Assembly (NCBI GenBank): GCA_028875335.1
Contig: JAPPEF010000172.1
Span: forward strand, 1 to 64,000
From: Gemmatimonadota bacterium
GTDB lineage: Bacteria; Latescibacterota; UBA2968; UBA8231
DNA length: 64,000 nt
Reading direction: 5' to 3'
Part shown: positions 55,588 to 64,000 of the stretch, one piece after another
Layout of the letters: each line of letters opens with the position of its first letter
Numbering within the stretch: position 1 is the first letter of the stretch
Notes under the pieces: model-generated
Seen by the model: only the letters and a program-made list of their open reading frames with translations
The model's database searches: none
Told to the model about the DNA's origin: nothing
Position numbers and translations under genes: made by a program

Positions 55588-56510
55588 TGAGGCTCGTATT
55601 TATGGGAACCCCTCGCTTCGCGGTTCCCTCTTTAGAAGCCCTAGCCCAGAGCCGCCACCAGATCATCGCCGTCGTCACCAATCCCGACCGACCCCAGGGG
55701 CGGGGCCGCCAGCTTGCAAGTCCGCCCGTCAAAGAACAAGCCCTCAAACTCGGATTAGAAGTACTGCAACCGGCTGCGGTCAATGATCCCGCGCTAGCCG
55801 CGGCGCTGGCCGCGCGCGCGCCCGACCTCTTTGTCGTCGTCGCCTTTTCAATCCTGCCTCGGCACCTACTCGCCATTCCCCGCCTCGGCTCAATCAACCT
55901 TCATCCTTCGCTCTTGCCAGCTTATCGCGGCGCGGCTCCCATTATTTGGGCGGTGGCCAACGGCGAGGAGGAGACGGGCATCACCACCTTCCAGCTCAGC
56001 CCGCACATCGACGCTGGGCACATCCTGCTCCAGCGTCGCTTTGCCATCGGCTGTGACGAGACGGCCGGTGAGATGGAGGCCCGCTTGTGCGTGGAGGGCG
56101 CCAAGATGGTCGTGGAGACCGTCGATGGGCTAGAAGACGGCCGCCTCACCGGACGGCCTCAAGGTACGGAGAGCATCAGTCGCGCGCCCAAGCTGACCAA
56201 AGAGGACGGCCAGATTGATTGGCACCAACCAGCCGAGCGGGTCCGCAACCTCGTCCGCAGCATGAATCCCACGCCCGGAGCCTATACCCAATGGCAGGGC
56301 AAAACGCTCAAAGTGCACCGGACTCTGCACGCTGCGGGCTGCGGCGCACCCGGCACCGTACTCTGCGCCGACGGTCGTCGAGGTTTAACCGTGGCTTGCG
56401 GCGAGGGGGCCCTACAACTAACCCAAGTACAACCGGCGGGCAAAGCCGCCATGGAGGGAACGGCCTTTGTGCGGGGCTATCCGATTGCGGTTGGCATGCG
56501 GCTGGGCTAG
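55587..56510 (+). CDS. fmt: Methionyl-tRNA formyltransferase
   Basis: 307 residues from GTG. RLVFMGTPRFAVPSLEALAQ is the family start, NLHPSLLPAYRGAAPIIWAV contains the HxSLLPxxRG signature with catalytic Asn/His, and DETAGEMEARL and INLHP complete it. It formylates Met-tRNAfMet with 10-formyl-tetrahydrofolate. The C-terminal OB-type domain runs from about 210 (WHQPAERVRNLVRSMNPTPG). The usual partner def is not present. The next small gene overlaps its 3' end by 44 bases. Confidence 0.95.
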   Translation: MRLVFMGTPRFAVPSLEALAQSRHQIIAVVTNPDRPQGRGRQLASPPVKEQALKLGLEVLQPAAVNDPALAAALAARAPDLFVVVAFSILPRHLLAIPRLGSINLHPSLLPAYRGAAPIIWAVANGEEETGITTFQLSPHIDAGHILLQRRFAIGCDETAGEMEARLCVEGAKMVVETVDGLEDGRLTGRPQGTESISRAPKLTKEDGQIDWHQPAERVRNLVRSMNPTPGAYTQWQGKTLKVHRTLHAAGCGAPGTVLCADGRRGLTVACGEGALQLTQVQPAGKAAMEGTAFVRGYPIAVGMRLG

Positions 56511-56955
56511 TCTGCTCCTCCCCCTGCTTGCGGGGCAACCGGCCTGTGCAACAGAGGTAGAGGCCGATTCGACTCGCACCGCGCAGTCCGGGGCTGACAC
56601 CCTGCTTTCGGCGCATGGGGCGCTCCTGCGCTCGGCCGTGCTACCCGGCTGGGGACAGTTTTACAATGGCCGCCCTGTCAAGGGGCTGTTCTTCGGCGTG
56701 GCAAGCGCAACAGCCCTCACTGCGGTTGCGATTGAGCATCGCCGCATCCGTTCCGCGCCCACGCCTGAAGAACACCAAGACCGCACCGCCCGCCGCAACG
56801 GTCGCCTGCTCTATTTCGCGCTCTCGGTCGCCTTGGCCGCCATCGACGCCTATGTCGATGCCCACCTCGCGGACTTTGGGGCCGTGCAGTCCGGCCTCAG
56901 TGTGGAGATGTGGCGCGGCAGAGCGTGGCTTAGGCTGAAAAAAACTATGCCCTAG
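56467..56955 (+). CDS. DUF5683-like membrane protein
   Basis: 162 residues from a TTG at 56467 (other TTGs at 56485 and 56491 are equally possible). A signal-like segment (LACGWASLLLPLLAGQPACA) precedes RSAVLPGWGQFYNGRPVKGL with FFGVASATALTAVA, the DUF5683 pattern (PGWGQxYN). A second hydrophobic helix is LLYFALSVALAAIDAYVDAH. The function of this FCB-associated envelope family is unknown. It overlaps fmt by 44 bases and the convergent gene by 11. Confidence 0.78.
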   Translation: MCGAIRLRLACGWASLLLPLLAGQPACATEVEADSTRTAQSGADTLLSAHGALLRSAVLPGWGQFYNGRPVKGLFFGVASATALTAVAIEHRRIRSAPTPEEHQDRTARRNGRLLYFALSVALAAIDAYVDAHLADFGAVQSGLSVEMWRGRAWLRLKKTMP

Positions 56956-57304
56956 ATACTTGCTCAATTCGCTCGACTCGGCGTCTCAGCAATTTGAGCC
57001 GGTCGAATGCAAATGGCATACATTGCCGCGAGCGGTAGGGAGTTGGAATGCGGCGGCGGCGCTCCAAGTGAACGAGCTCGCGCTCGAGCTCGACGGAGAG
57101 TCGGTCGGAGAAAAACAACGAGAGCGGGTGAGAGTTGAGCAGACTGCCGAGCCGCAAGGTGCGGCCGTGGGCCAGCATCTGTACCCGGAAGGCGAGCTGC
57201 CGCAAGCCGCGCAGAGCGACCAGCCGCCCCCAGATCACATAAGCTGCATAGGCCAAGCAGACTAGGAAGATTCCGCAGGCCACATATAGGAAATAGTAGA
57301 ACAT
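56945..57304 (-). CDS. Small single-span membrane protein
   Basis: 119 residues. One membrane helix (FLYVACGIFLVCLAYAAYVI) is followed by a very basic cytoplasmic-type tail with LRGLRQLAFRVQMLAHGRTL and LERELVHLERRRRIP. No family is recognised. Its 3' end overlaps the DUF5683-type gene on the opposite strand by 11 bases. The opposite strand also has a long frame, so coding is only moderately certain. Confidence 0.5.
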   Translation of the reverse strand: MFYYFLYVACGIFLVCLAYAAYVIWGRLVALRGLRQLAFRVQMLAHGRTLRLGSLLNSHPLSLFFSDRLSVELERELVHLERRRRIPTPYRSRQCMPFAFDRLKLLRRRVERIEQVSRA

Positions 57305-57464
57305 ATCGCCCTCGGCATCGCACTTAATATCTAATACGCGGCCCGTCGGCTCAAGCTCATTTTCTATATAAAATGCTTGCTTAATTGGGCAAAAAAACCT
57401 ATTTGAAGCGAACGCAGCCTCTTAGAAAACTGTCAAACGAAGACTGCCGATTGTGAGGTGTCCC

Positions 57465-58016
57465 ATGAAAGTTCGCCATTGTACCTTGCTCCTTCTCGTC
57501 GCGTCGTTCGCTTCCTGTGGCACCGATTCGACTAAAAGCCCCAGCGCGCATCCGCCAGCGCTCGCAGCCCAGCTCGACGGCCGCTATGCGCAAAGCATTC
57601 ACATCGAGGAGGGCCAATTCACGGCTACCGGCCCCGGTCAAGAGGTCGTCCTCACCTTTGCGGCCCAAGGCATGGTAAACGTCAAACAGTTTGAGTTGCG
57701 CTTAGAGATAGAGCCAGCCAATGCCTTGGCCTTTGAAGGCTCTTCCTTCGCCGCGACCGCCCCCTTTCTCACCCCGCCCTTCAGCATTGAACTGACGGAA
57801 GAGGGGCTGTGGCGCACCGGCGGCGCGAGCATCACCGAAACCAAAAAGGGCGACGATATCCTAGGGACGCTCACGCTGAGAACTGACGATGGCTTCGACG
57901 CGGGAATGCAAGTGCAAGTGCGCGTGGCCTTCTTCTCGCTGGGACCCAGCTTCTCCGACCGCGACGACTACACGGCCGCCGACCTCAACATGGGCGTGGT
58001 GATTAACGGCGGCTGA
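57465..58016 (+). CDS. Predicted lipoprotein with cohesin-like domain
   Basis: 183 residues from the ATG at 57465 (GAGGTG eight bases upstream). HCTLLLLVASFASCGTDSTK has an ASC lipobox. GQEVVLTFAAQGMVNVKQFE, LRLEIEPANALAFEGSSF and DDILGTLTLRTDDGF follow the nine-strand cohesin pattern often seen in secreted proteins of this type. No dockerin is seen nearby. The function is unknown; the anchor and adhesion-type fold suggest a surface role. Confidence 0.72.
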   Translation: MKVRHCTLLLLVASFASCGTDSTKSPSAHPPALAAQLDGRYAQSIHIEEGQFTATGPGQEVVLTFAAQGMVNVKQFELRLEIEPANALAFEGSSFAATAPFLTPPFSIELTEEGLWRTGGASITETKKGDDILGTLTLRTDDGFDAGMQVQVRVAFFSLGPSFSDRDDYTAADLNMGVVINGG

Positions 58017-58026
58017 ACTCGACTCC

Positions 58027-58056
58027 TTGACGATGTAGAGGGAGATTGCTTATCTT
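58027..58056 (+). promoter_or_regulatory. Promoter for tRNA-Ala
   Basis: TTGACG (58027-58032) and TATCTT (58051-58056) are 18 bases apart. The transcript would begin near 58063, six bases before the tRNA 5' end. TTGACG is also the -35 of the purC promoter. Confidence 0.55.
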
Positions 58057-58068
58057 TTTGGCTCTTGT

Positions 58069-58144
58069 GGGGCTGTAGCTCAGTTGGGAGAGCGCCTGAA
58101 TGGCATTCAGGAGGTCAGGGGTTCGATTCCCCTCAGCTCCACCA
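58069..58144 (+). tRNA. tRNA-Ala (anticodon GGC)
   Basis: A full cloverleaf is visible. The acceptor stem GGGGCTG pairs with CAGCTCC, the D-arm is AGCTCAGTTGGGAGAGC, and the anticodon stem CCTGA/TCAGG holds the loop ATGGCAT with anticodon GGC. The T-arm is CAGGGGTTCGATTCCCCT, and an encoded CCA ends at 58144. It reads GCC and GCU alanine codons. It is monocistronic, with promoter and terminator both close. Confidence 0.97.
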
Positions 58145-58163
58145 TGATAAGCTATCAGGTAGT

Positions 58164-58200
58164 AAAGGGTTTACGACATGCCGTCGCAGACCCTTTTTTT
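58164..58200 (+). terminator. Intrinsic terminator after tRNA-Ala
   Basis: AAAGGGT (58164-58170) pairs with ACCCTTT (58190-58196), with an inner CGAC/GTCG pairing; a run of seven T (58194-58200) follows or overlaps the right arm. It lies 20 bases after the tRNA CCA end and before mfd. Confidence 0.8.
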
Positions 58201-58279
58201 CGGATTTCTCGACTGCGGGCACGCCCTGTTCCGGCTATTTTCGCCGCACAAAATTCTCTAATAGCACGTTGAGAACGGA

Positions 58280-61200
58280 ATGGATTCAGCCCATTCACTC
58301 GACCACATTGTTCGCCTGACGTCCCAGACGGACAGTTTCAAAGAGGTCATCGCCCGGTTTGCCAATGGGCAGCAACACGTCCTGTTCCACGGGTTGCCTA
58401 CGACCCTAGCCGCGTTTCTCGCCAGCTACATCCGCAACGCCCTCGAACGCCCTGTGCTCGTCGTCGCGGCCGACGAAGACCGCGCCGAGCAGTGGCGCGA
58501 CGACCTTCAAGTCATCGCCGGAGAGCAGATCGTTCATTACTTTCCCGCTTGGGACGTTGGAATCTACGACCAGCAGTCCCCGGACCTCGAAATTACCAGT
58601 TTGCGCGTGGCCGCTGCCGCTCGGCTCATGCGCGGCGAACCGGCCATCGTCGTCGCCCCGGCCTCAGCCCTGCTCGATCCGCTAATCCCACCCCATGCCC
58701 TCGAATTGGGCACGGAGATCCTCAAGGTAGGGGAGGAACGAGACCTTGACGCACTCTGCTCGCACTGGGTCGCCTGCGGCTTTGACCGCGTGGCGGCCAT
58801 TGACGGTATCGGGCAGTTCAGCCTGCGCGGCGGCATCCTCGACATATACCCTTTCGGCGTTGAGCATCCCTACCGCTGCGAGTTCTTCGGCGATGAAATC
58901 GAATCCATCCGCCTCTTCGACGTCAGTACCCAGCGCTCACTGAGCACTTGCGAAGAGGCTTGGGTGCTGCCAGCGCGCGAAGTGCTACTCGATTCCCCCT
59001 TTTACGAAGATTACCTCCAGCGGATTGAGGCCGCTGGTGCGGCAGAAGCCCTCGCTCCGCTGAAAGATCAGCTAGAGCTAGGCGAGTCGCTCGACGGCAT
59101 TGAGTGCTATACTTCCCTGCTCTACGGCCGCGACGACGGGCTTTTCGAGTACCTCAAAGAGCCGGTGCTCTTTTTAGAGGAGCGCGAGGAAATCGCCGCA
59201 GCCCTCAACAAGGCCCTAGCAAAGCCGCGGCAAGAGTACGAGCGGTCGCGGCAAAAAGAATCGCGTCTGCCCCCATCGGTACTCCTGCGCGACGGGGATT
59301 GGCTCATCGCGCAGCTAGACAACCGCACCCGGCTCGAACCAGCGCCTCTAGGCCAGCTCGATAACGCCATCCGCTTCGAGGCCGCAGAACCGCGCGTCTT
59401 TGCCGGCGAGCGCGCGCTCCTACAGCGGGAAATCGACCGGCTCGCAAGCGAGTCCTACGCCATCCACATCCGCTGCGAGACCAAGGGGCAAGCGAGCCGC
59501 TTACAAGAAATTTTCGCCGACTGCCCCGAGATCCACTTCGGGCTTGGTTCGCTGCACCGGGGATTCACCTTTCCGCAAGCCCAGCTAGCCCTGCTCAACG
59601 ACCACGAGATATTCAGCCGCCAGAAGCCCCGCTACCGCTATCGCCGATTCCGCGCGGCCAAGTCCATCGCCAACTACGGTGCCTTGCAGCGCGGCGATTT
59701 CGTCGTCCACATCGACCACGGCATTGGCCGCTATTCGGGCATCCGCCGCCTGCGGATCGGTGGACGCGAGCACGATTGCCTCGTCGTGACCTATCAGGAC
59801 CAAGACCGCGTCTTCGTCCCCGTCGAACAGCTCGATCGCCTACGCAAGTATTCCAGCGCCGAAGGCGAGGTGCCCCTGCTCAGCAAGCTGGGCAGTGCTG
59901 CTTGGGAAAAACTCAAGGAGCGCACGCGCGAAGAGATCTTCAAAATGGCCAGCGAGCTAGTGCATCTCTACGCCGAGCGCAAGGCAAGGCCCGGCTTCGT
60001 GTTCTCAGCCGATGGCCCTCTGCACCGCGAGCTAGAGGCGGCCTTTCCCTTCCAAGAGACGCCCGATCAGTTGCGCACCATGGAAGACGTCAAAAAGGAC
60101 ATGGAAGCGCCGCACCCGATGGATCGCTTAGTCTGCGGCGATGTCGGCTATGGCAAGACCGAGGTCGCCGTGCGCGCTGCCTTCAAGGCCGTCTGCGACC
60201 ACAAGCAGACCGCCGTGTTAGTGCCCACCACTATTCTCGCCGAGCAGCACTACCAAACCTTCTCAGAACGCATGGGGCACACCCCAGCGCGCGTCGAGGT
60301 GCTCAGCCGCTTCCGCTCCCCCAAGAAACAGCAGCAGATCCTCCAAGATCTCAAAAACGGCCACATCGATGTGCTCATCGGTACCCACCGCATCCTCTCC
60401 AAGGACATCCGCTTCCGCGACTTAGGGCTTTTGATCGTCGATGAGGAGCAGCGCTTTGGGGTTCGCCACAAGGAGCGGCTCAAGCAGCTAAAGCGGCTCG
60501 TCGATGTGCTGACCCTGACGGCGACTCCGATCCCGCGCACCCTGCACATGTCGATGATGGGTGCCCGGGACATGTCGGTGATCAACACTCCGCCGCAGGA
60601 TCGCCTACCCATCCACACCGAGATTCTAGCTTTTGACGAGGCCCGCATCGCCGAGGCCATTCACCGCGAGGTCGAACGCGGCGGTCAGGTTTACGTCGTC
60701 CACAACCGAGTGCAGTCGATTCAGCGGCTCGTGGAATACTTGCAAGACCTCCTGCCGCAGGTGCGCTTCGGCGTCGCCCACGGGCAGATGCCTCCCAGGC
60801 AGCTAGAGAAGGTCATGGTCGATTTCTTGGAACGAAAGTACGACTGTTTAGTCTGCACTATGATCATTGAATCGGGTATCGACATTCCTTCGGTCAACAC
60901 CATCATCGTCAACCGCGCCGATGCGCTGGGCCTGAGCCAGCTCTACCAGATCAGGGGCCGAGTCGGCCGCTCCAACGAGCGCGCCTACGCCTATCTGCTG
61001 GTGCCCAAGGGCAAAAAGTTGACCAAGAAGAGCCGCATGCGCCTGCGCGCCATTGAGGAATTCGCCGATTTAGGGTCTGGATTCAACATCGCCATGCGCG
61101 ATCTAGAAATCCGCGGTGCCGGCAACCTAGTGGGGGCGCAGCAGCACGGATTTATCGCCGCCGTCGGTTTCGATCTCTACTGCCGCTTGCTGGATGAGGC

Positions 61201-61678
61201 CATGCGCGAAATCAAGGGCGATTACGCACCCGATAACCCCGAACCCGATATAAAAATTGCGGTTTCAGCTTATATTCCAGATGAGTACCTACGCGATCCA
61301 GACCAAAAGATGGAGTTCTACCAGCGCTTAGCCGACGCCAGCCGCATTGTCGATCTTTTGGATATCCGCGAGGAGATGCAGGATCGCTTTGGGCGCCTGC
61401 CCCAGCCAGCGCGTTCGCTAATGCACATCATGGAAATCAAGATCATGGCCCGCCAGCTCGGCCTCGCAAGCGTCCGGTTGGAGCAGAGTCGCTTTCGCCT
61501 CACCTTTCTGCCAGACAGGCCGGTTTCACCAGCCGACATCCAGAAGATGGTGGAGCAGTGTTCGGTCCAGCTAGATTTCGACTTGGGTGAGCAACTCGAG
61601 ATTGAGGTGCGGGTGCCGGGCCGCGACGAGATAGAGCGCTTGGAAAAGGCGCGCAACATCCTGGAGGAAATCCTCTGA
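58280..61678 (+). CDS. mfd: Transcription-repair coupling factor
   Basis: 1132 residues. The N-terminal UvrB-like module spans about 1-350 (LVVAADEDRAEQWRDDLQVI, RGGILDIYPFGVEHPYRCEF). The RNA-polymerase-binding module begins GDFVVHIDHGIGRYSGIRRL (about 472). The RecG-like motor has Walker A CGDVGYGKTEVAVRAAFKAV (about 618) and LLIVDEEQRFGVRHKERLKQ, followed by TATPIPRTLHMSMMGARD. The C-terminal TRCF domain is present. It removes stalled RNA polymerase and recruits UvrA to lesions. It begins 135 bases after the tRNA and overlaps the next gene by four bases. Confidence 0.96.
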   Translation: MDSAHSLDHIVRLTSQTDSFKEVIARFANGQQHVLFHGLPTTLAAFLASYIRNALERPVLVVAADEDRAEQWRDDLQVIAGEQIVHYFPAWDVGIYDQQSPDLEITSLRVAAAARLMRGEPAIVVAPASALLDPLIPPHALELGTEILKVGEERDLDALCSHWVACGFDRVAAIDGIGQFSLRGGILDIYPFGVEHPYRCEFFGDEIESIRLFDVSTQRSLSTCEEAWVLPAREVLLDSPFYEDYLQRIEAAGAAEALAPLKDQLELGESLDGIECYTSLLYGRDDGLFEYLKEPVLFLEEREEIAAALNKALAKPRQEYERSRQKESRLPPSVLLRDGDWLIAQLDNRTRLEPAPLGQLDNAIRFEAAEPRVFAGERALLQREIDRLASESYAIHIRCETKGQASRLQEIFADCPEIHFGLGSLHRGFTFPQAQLALLNDHEIFSRQKPRYRYRRFRAAKSIANYGALQRGDFVVHIDHGIGRYSGIRRLRIGGREHDCLVVTYQDQDRVFVPVEQLDRLRKYSSAEGEVPLLSKLGSAAWEKLKERTREEIFKMASELVHLYAERKARPGFVFSADGPLHRELEAAFPFQETPDQLRTMEDVKKDMEAPHPMDRLVCGDVGYGKTEVAVRAAFKAVCDHKQTAVLVPTTILAEQHYQTFSERMGHTPARVEVLSRFRSPKKQQQILQDLKNGHIDVLIGTHRILSKDIRFRDLGLLIVDEEQRFGVRHKERLKQLKRLVDVLTLTATPIPRTLHMSMMGARDMSVINTPPQDRLPIHTEILAFDEARIAEAIHREVERGGQVYVVHNRVQSIQRLVEYLQDLLPQVRFGVAHGQMPPRQLEKVMVDFLERKYDCLVCTMIIESGIDIPSVNTIIVNRADALGLSQLYQIRGRVGRSNERAYAYLLVPKGKKLTKKSRMRLRAIEEFADLGSGFNIAMRDLEIRGAGNLVGAQQHGFIAAVGFDLYCRLLDEAMREIKGDYAPDNPEPDIKIAVSAYIPDEYLRDPDQKMEFYQRLADASRIVDLLDIREEMQDRFGRLPQPARSLMHIMEIKIMARQLGLASVRLEQSRFRLTFLPDRPVSPADIQKMVEQCSVQLDFDLGEQLEIEVRVPGRDEIERLEKARNILEEIL
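61663..61677 (+). promoter_or_regulatory. Ribosome site with CTG initiator
   Basis: GGAGG (61663-61667) is followed seven bases later by CTG (61675-61677), which opens the PPIase lipoprotein frame. No ATG, GTG or TTG occurs in frame before a GTG at 61864, which would remove the signal peptide and lipobox. The overlap with the mfd stop is CTGA, the same form as the ATGA and GTGA overlaps elsewhere in this window. Confidence 0.75.
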
Positions 61679-62493
61679 AAACACAGCTTGCCATCGCACT
61701 CGCGCTCAGCGCGCTGCCGGGATGTGAACCGTCGGGTACTCGCGACATCGTCGCCCGCGTCGGAGATGCCGAACTCACGGAAAGCGAATTCGCAAGCCAA
61801 TTCGCGCCCGGCCCCGACGCCGATCTAGCCGAAGGTGAGCGAGAGCAGTTCATCGAGGACTGGGTGCGCCAAGAATTGCTCTATCAGGAAGCACTCGCCC
61901 GCGGGCTTCACCAGCAGGCGCGGCTCAAAACGCTTCTAGAGCAGATGCGGCGAGATCTGCTAGTAGCGGCCCTGCTCGACGCCGAGTTCCAAGACCGTAA
62001 ACTCGCCTTCAACGAGGCCGCGATCCGCCGCTACTACGACGAGCATCAGGCCGATTTTCAGAGGCTTCGCCCCGAGATTAGGGCGCGGCACATCCTCCTG
62101 ACCAGCCAGCGCGAGGCCAACGCCCGGCGTCAAACCCTGCTGCAGCGCGGCGAGAGTTTTGCCGAGACGGTCCGCAAGTACTCGCACGACGACGCCACCC
62201 GCAACAAGGGAGGCGAATTGGGCTATTTCTCCGCAGTAGAAAATCCCGTGCTGTGGGACGCGTGCCAAGATCTGCCGCTCAAGCGCATTTCCGAGCCAGT
62301 GCAGACCGAGTACGGTTATCACCTCATCCAGGTCCTAGAGCGCTGCGAGATCGGCACGGTCCGCGACCTCACTCAAGTGCGCTCTCAGATCGTCGAGGCG
62401 CTAGTGCGCGAGCATCATCAATCTCAGCTCGACCAACTCGTCGCCAAACTCAAAAAATCCACAGACTGGGCTATCGCAACCCCCACCCCCTGA
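61675..62493 (+). CDS. Lipoprotein peptidyl-prolyl isomerase (parvulin type)
   Basis: 272 residues when started at CTG 61675. QLAIALALSALPGCEPSGTR is then a signal peptide with an LPGC lipobox, after which VARVGDAELTESEFASQF and DWVRQELLYQEALARGLHQQ form a SurA-like chaperone part. The parvulin domain follows: EIRARHILLTSQREANARRQ, YSHDDATRNKGGELGYFSAV and EPVQTEYGYHLIQVLERCE. It should aid folding of periplasmic or outer-membrane proteins. It is followed after two bases by surA. A GTG at 61864 would start it within the chaperone part and is unlikely. Confidence 0.85.
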   Translation: MKTQLAIALALSALPGCEPSGTRDIVARVGDAELTESEFASQFAPGPDADLAEGEREQFIEDWVRQELLYQEALARGLHQQARLKTLLEQMRRDLLVAALLDAEFQDRKLAFNEAAIRRYYDEHQADFQRLRPEIRARHILLTSQREANARRQTLLQRGESFAETVRKYSHDDATRNKGGELGYFSAVENPVLWDACQDLPLKRISEPVQTEYGYHLIQVLERCEIGTVRDLTQVRSQIVEALVREHHQSQLDQLVAKLKKSTDWAIATPTP

Positions 62494-62495
62494 GT

Positions 62496-63833
62496 ATGTC
62501 ACTGCATTCGCCAAATCGCCTGCTGTTAGCTCTCTGTCTCGCCTTGTGTATCGCGCCGAGAGCAGGGGCCTTGCCCGAACTTATCGACCGCATCGTCGCC
62601 ACAGTTGACAACCACACAATTCTTTGGTCCGAACTCAATTATCGACTGCGCTTTGAGGCCGAGCAGCGCGGGCTCTCGGTCTTTGTCGAATCCGAGCAAA
62701 TCAAGGCGCTCCGCCGCGAGATCCTCGATGCCATGATCGACGAGCAAGTACTGGTTCTCAAGGCCAAGCAAGACAGCATTCAGATCGACCCCACCGAAGT
62801 CGAGGAAATGCTCGGTCAGCAGTTCCAGATGGTCAAGAGCAACATGGACGACGGGGAATTCGCGCAGATGCTAGAGCGCGTGGGTTTGAGCGAGCGCCAG
62901 CTCAAGGCTCGCTACCGCAAGGAAATCCGCCACCGCCTGCTTTCGCGCCAGATGCGCGCCTTTGTCTCGTATCGGGTACACGTCAGCCACCGCGACGTAG
63001 AGGAGTTCCGCATCGCCCACCAAGACACCTTGCCCTCTCAAATCTCGCTCAGCCACATTCTGATCAAGGTCCAGCCCAGCGATGAGGTGCTAAAAGAGAA
63101 ACTGGCGCGGATCGAAGAGATTCAGGCCCTGCTGGCCGCTGGCGGCGACTTCTCCGCAATAGCCCGCGCTCACTCCGAAGATCCCGGCAGTGCCTCTCTC
63201 GGCGGCGATTTGGGCTGTTTCTCGCCTGGAACCTTGGTACCCGAGTTTGAGGAAGCGGCCTTCGCGCTCAAACCAGGCCAGATTAGCGAGCCGGTTTTGA
63301 GCCCGTACGGTTACCACTTGATACAGGTGCGCGAAAAGCGCGAAACCACCACCTGCGCCAGCCATATCCTCGTCTTGGCCAAAACCTCGGAAAGCGACGA
63401 GGCGCGGGCGCGAGAAAAACTAGAGGGCTTGCGCCACCGCGCCCAGAACGGCGAGGAATTTTCCCAACTCGCCCGCCAGTATTCGGCCAATCCGCAGACG
63501 GCCATGCAGGGCGGTTTCTGGGGTACCTTCCCCAAAGACCAGATCCCCAGATTCCTCCAGCCTTACCTCCGCAACCTCAAGCTGGGCGACGTCAGCGAAC
63601 CCTTCTTTTTTGACGATGGCGGTCTCATCATCAAAATTGACGACGACCAAGCCGTGCTTGAGGGCCTGATCCGCGAAAGCCGCACCGCAGAGGCCATGCG
63701 CCAATTAATCGACGAATACCGGCAGCAAATCCACATCGAGGTTCGGCTCGACGAGGAAAACTTGCGCCGACCAGTACGGAATGCGACTGGATATCTTTCT
63801 GAAGAACACGGGGCTGATCAAGCAGCGCAGTGA
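62496..63833 (+). CDS. surA: SurA-like periplasmic chaperone/isomerase
   Basis: 445 residues from the ATG at 62496. A signal peptide (LLLALCLALCIAPRAGALPE) precedes DRIVATVDNHTILWSELNYR, the SurA N-terminal domain, which runs to about 170. Two parvulin domains follow: SLSHILIKVQPSDEVLKEKL with SEDPGSASLGGDLGCFSPGT, and ASHILVLAKTSESDEARARE with YSANPQTAMQGGFWGTFPKD. SurA carries outer-membrane proteins through the periplasm. Together with the preceding lipoprotein, two parvulins are encoded back to back. The 3' end overlaps an S4-domain gene by 53 bases. Confidence 0.9.
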   Translation: MSLHSPNRLLLALCLALCIAPRAGALPELIDRIVATVDNHTILWSELNYRLRFEAEQRGLSVFVESEQIKALRREILDAMIDEQVLVLKAKQDSIQIDPTEVEEMLGQQFQMVKSNMDDGEFAQMLERVGLSERQLKARYRKEIRHRLLSRQMRAFVSYRVHVSHRDVEEFRIAHQDTLPSQISLSHILIKVQPSDEVLKEKLARIEEIQALLAAGGDFSAIARAHSEDPGSASLGGDLGCFSPGTLVPEFEEAAFALKPGQISEPVLSPYGYHLIQVREKRETTTCASHILVLAKTSESDEARAREKLEGLRHRAQNGEEFSQLARQYSANPQTAMQGGFWGTFPKDQIPRFLQPYLRNLKLGDVSEPFFFDDGGLIIKIDDDQAVLEGLIRESRTAEAMRQLIDEYRQQIHIEVRLDEENLRRPVRNATGYLSEEHGADQAAQ

Positions 63834-64000
63834 AGCCAAGCGGGCCTGCGACGCCGGGCGAGTCCAGATCGGCGGGCGGCAGGCCAAGGCTTCACACTCC
63901 GTGACTGTGGGCGAGCAGATACACATTGCGACCCCTACCCGCCTGCTCGATATCGAGGTGCTCGGCATTCCAGAGCGCCAGCCCGCGCGGCGGGACCGCC
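63781..64000 (+). CDS. S4-domain RNA-binding protein, 3' part cut by window edge
   Basis: An ATG at 63781 opens a frame that runs off the right edge, 73 codons without a stop. RLDIFLKNTGLIKQRSEAKR and ACDAGRVQIGGRQAKASHSV form a complete S4 RNA-binding domain of the Hsp15/RqcP kind, and VGEQIHIATPTRLLDIEVL follows. Proteins of this group bind 23S rRNA and rescue or quality-control stalled 50S-peptidyl-tRNA. It overlaps surA by 53 bases in another frame. The C-terminus is outside the window. Confidence 0.82.
   Translation, partial: MRLDIFLKNTGLIKQRSEAKRACDAGRVQIGGRQAKASHSVTVGEQIHIATPTRLLDIEVLGIPERQPARRDR

Overview
The window is about 60% G+C and densely coded, with many GTG/TTG starts and 1-50 nt gene overlaps. 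Secreted beta-propeller proteins, a FlgD-Ig-like C-terminal domain, PorV/PorQ-like barrels, a RibBA fusion, a sigma factor without region 1.1 and many phytanoyl-CoA-type (PhyH) dioxygenases point to a Gram-negative bacterium of the FCB/Latescibacterota-like type. That placement is inferred from gene content; no rRNA is present.

1-10.5 kb is an accessory region. It holds a cut-off Nudix gene, an IS630-type transposase remnant joined to a broken DNA-methyltransferase start, a GH36 alpha-galactosidase, a two-gene unit (DUF4143 AAA ATPase plus a 1349-residue NACHT NTPase with a C-terminal PD-(D/E)xK-like nuclease) behind an 18-bp-arm palindrome, a VOC protein and a Fic protein. The two-gene unit is the best candidate for an undescribed, probably defensive, system.

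10.7-23.1 kb is a catabolic or special-metabolism region in three transcription units. Unit A (+) is PhyH, M19-like dipeptidase, GNAT, cysteine hydrolase and class IV aminotransferase. Unit B (-) is SDR, HpcH/HpaI aldolase and PhyH. Unit C (+) is a small protein, PhyH, VOC, bicupin, MBL hydrolase, propeller glycosidase-like protein and galactonate-dehydratase-like enolase. Several of these enzymes lack canonical catalytic residues, most strikingly a PhyH protein with HSG in place of HxD.

23.1-28.1 kb is a cluster of toxin-antitoxin-like small genes (TumE-like pair, YgiT, DUF2442, MNT nucleotidyltransferase, HigA-like), a membrane pentapeptide-repeat protein, decayed gene fragments and a Gfo/Idh/MocA oxidoreductase.

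28.2-64 kb is mostly core genome: an S55 peptidase-like protein and a propeller protein, then ribD-ribE-ribBA-ribH-nusB, secA, a processive GT2, purC, rhaB, a primary-type sigma factor, a PHP phosphatase, envelope proteins, an M50 protease, NTF2-like lipoproteins, a divergent deacetylase, tgt, yajC-fmt, tRNA-Ala(GGC), and mfd-PPIase-surA-S4. The PPIase lipoprotein seems to start at a CTG codon. The DHBP-synthase half of RibBA looks catalytically degenerate. No CRISPR array, rRNA or prophage was seen.
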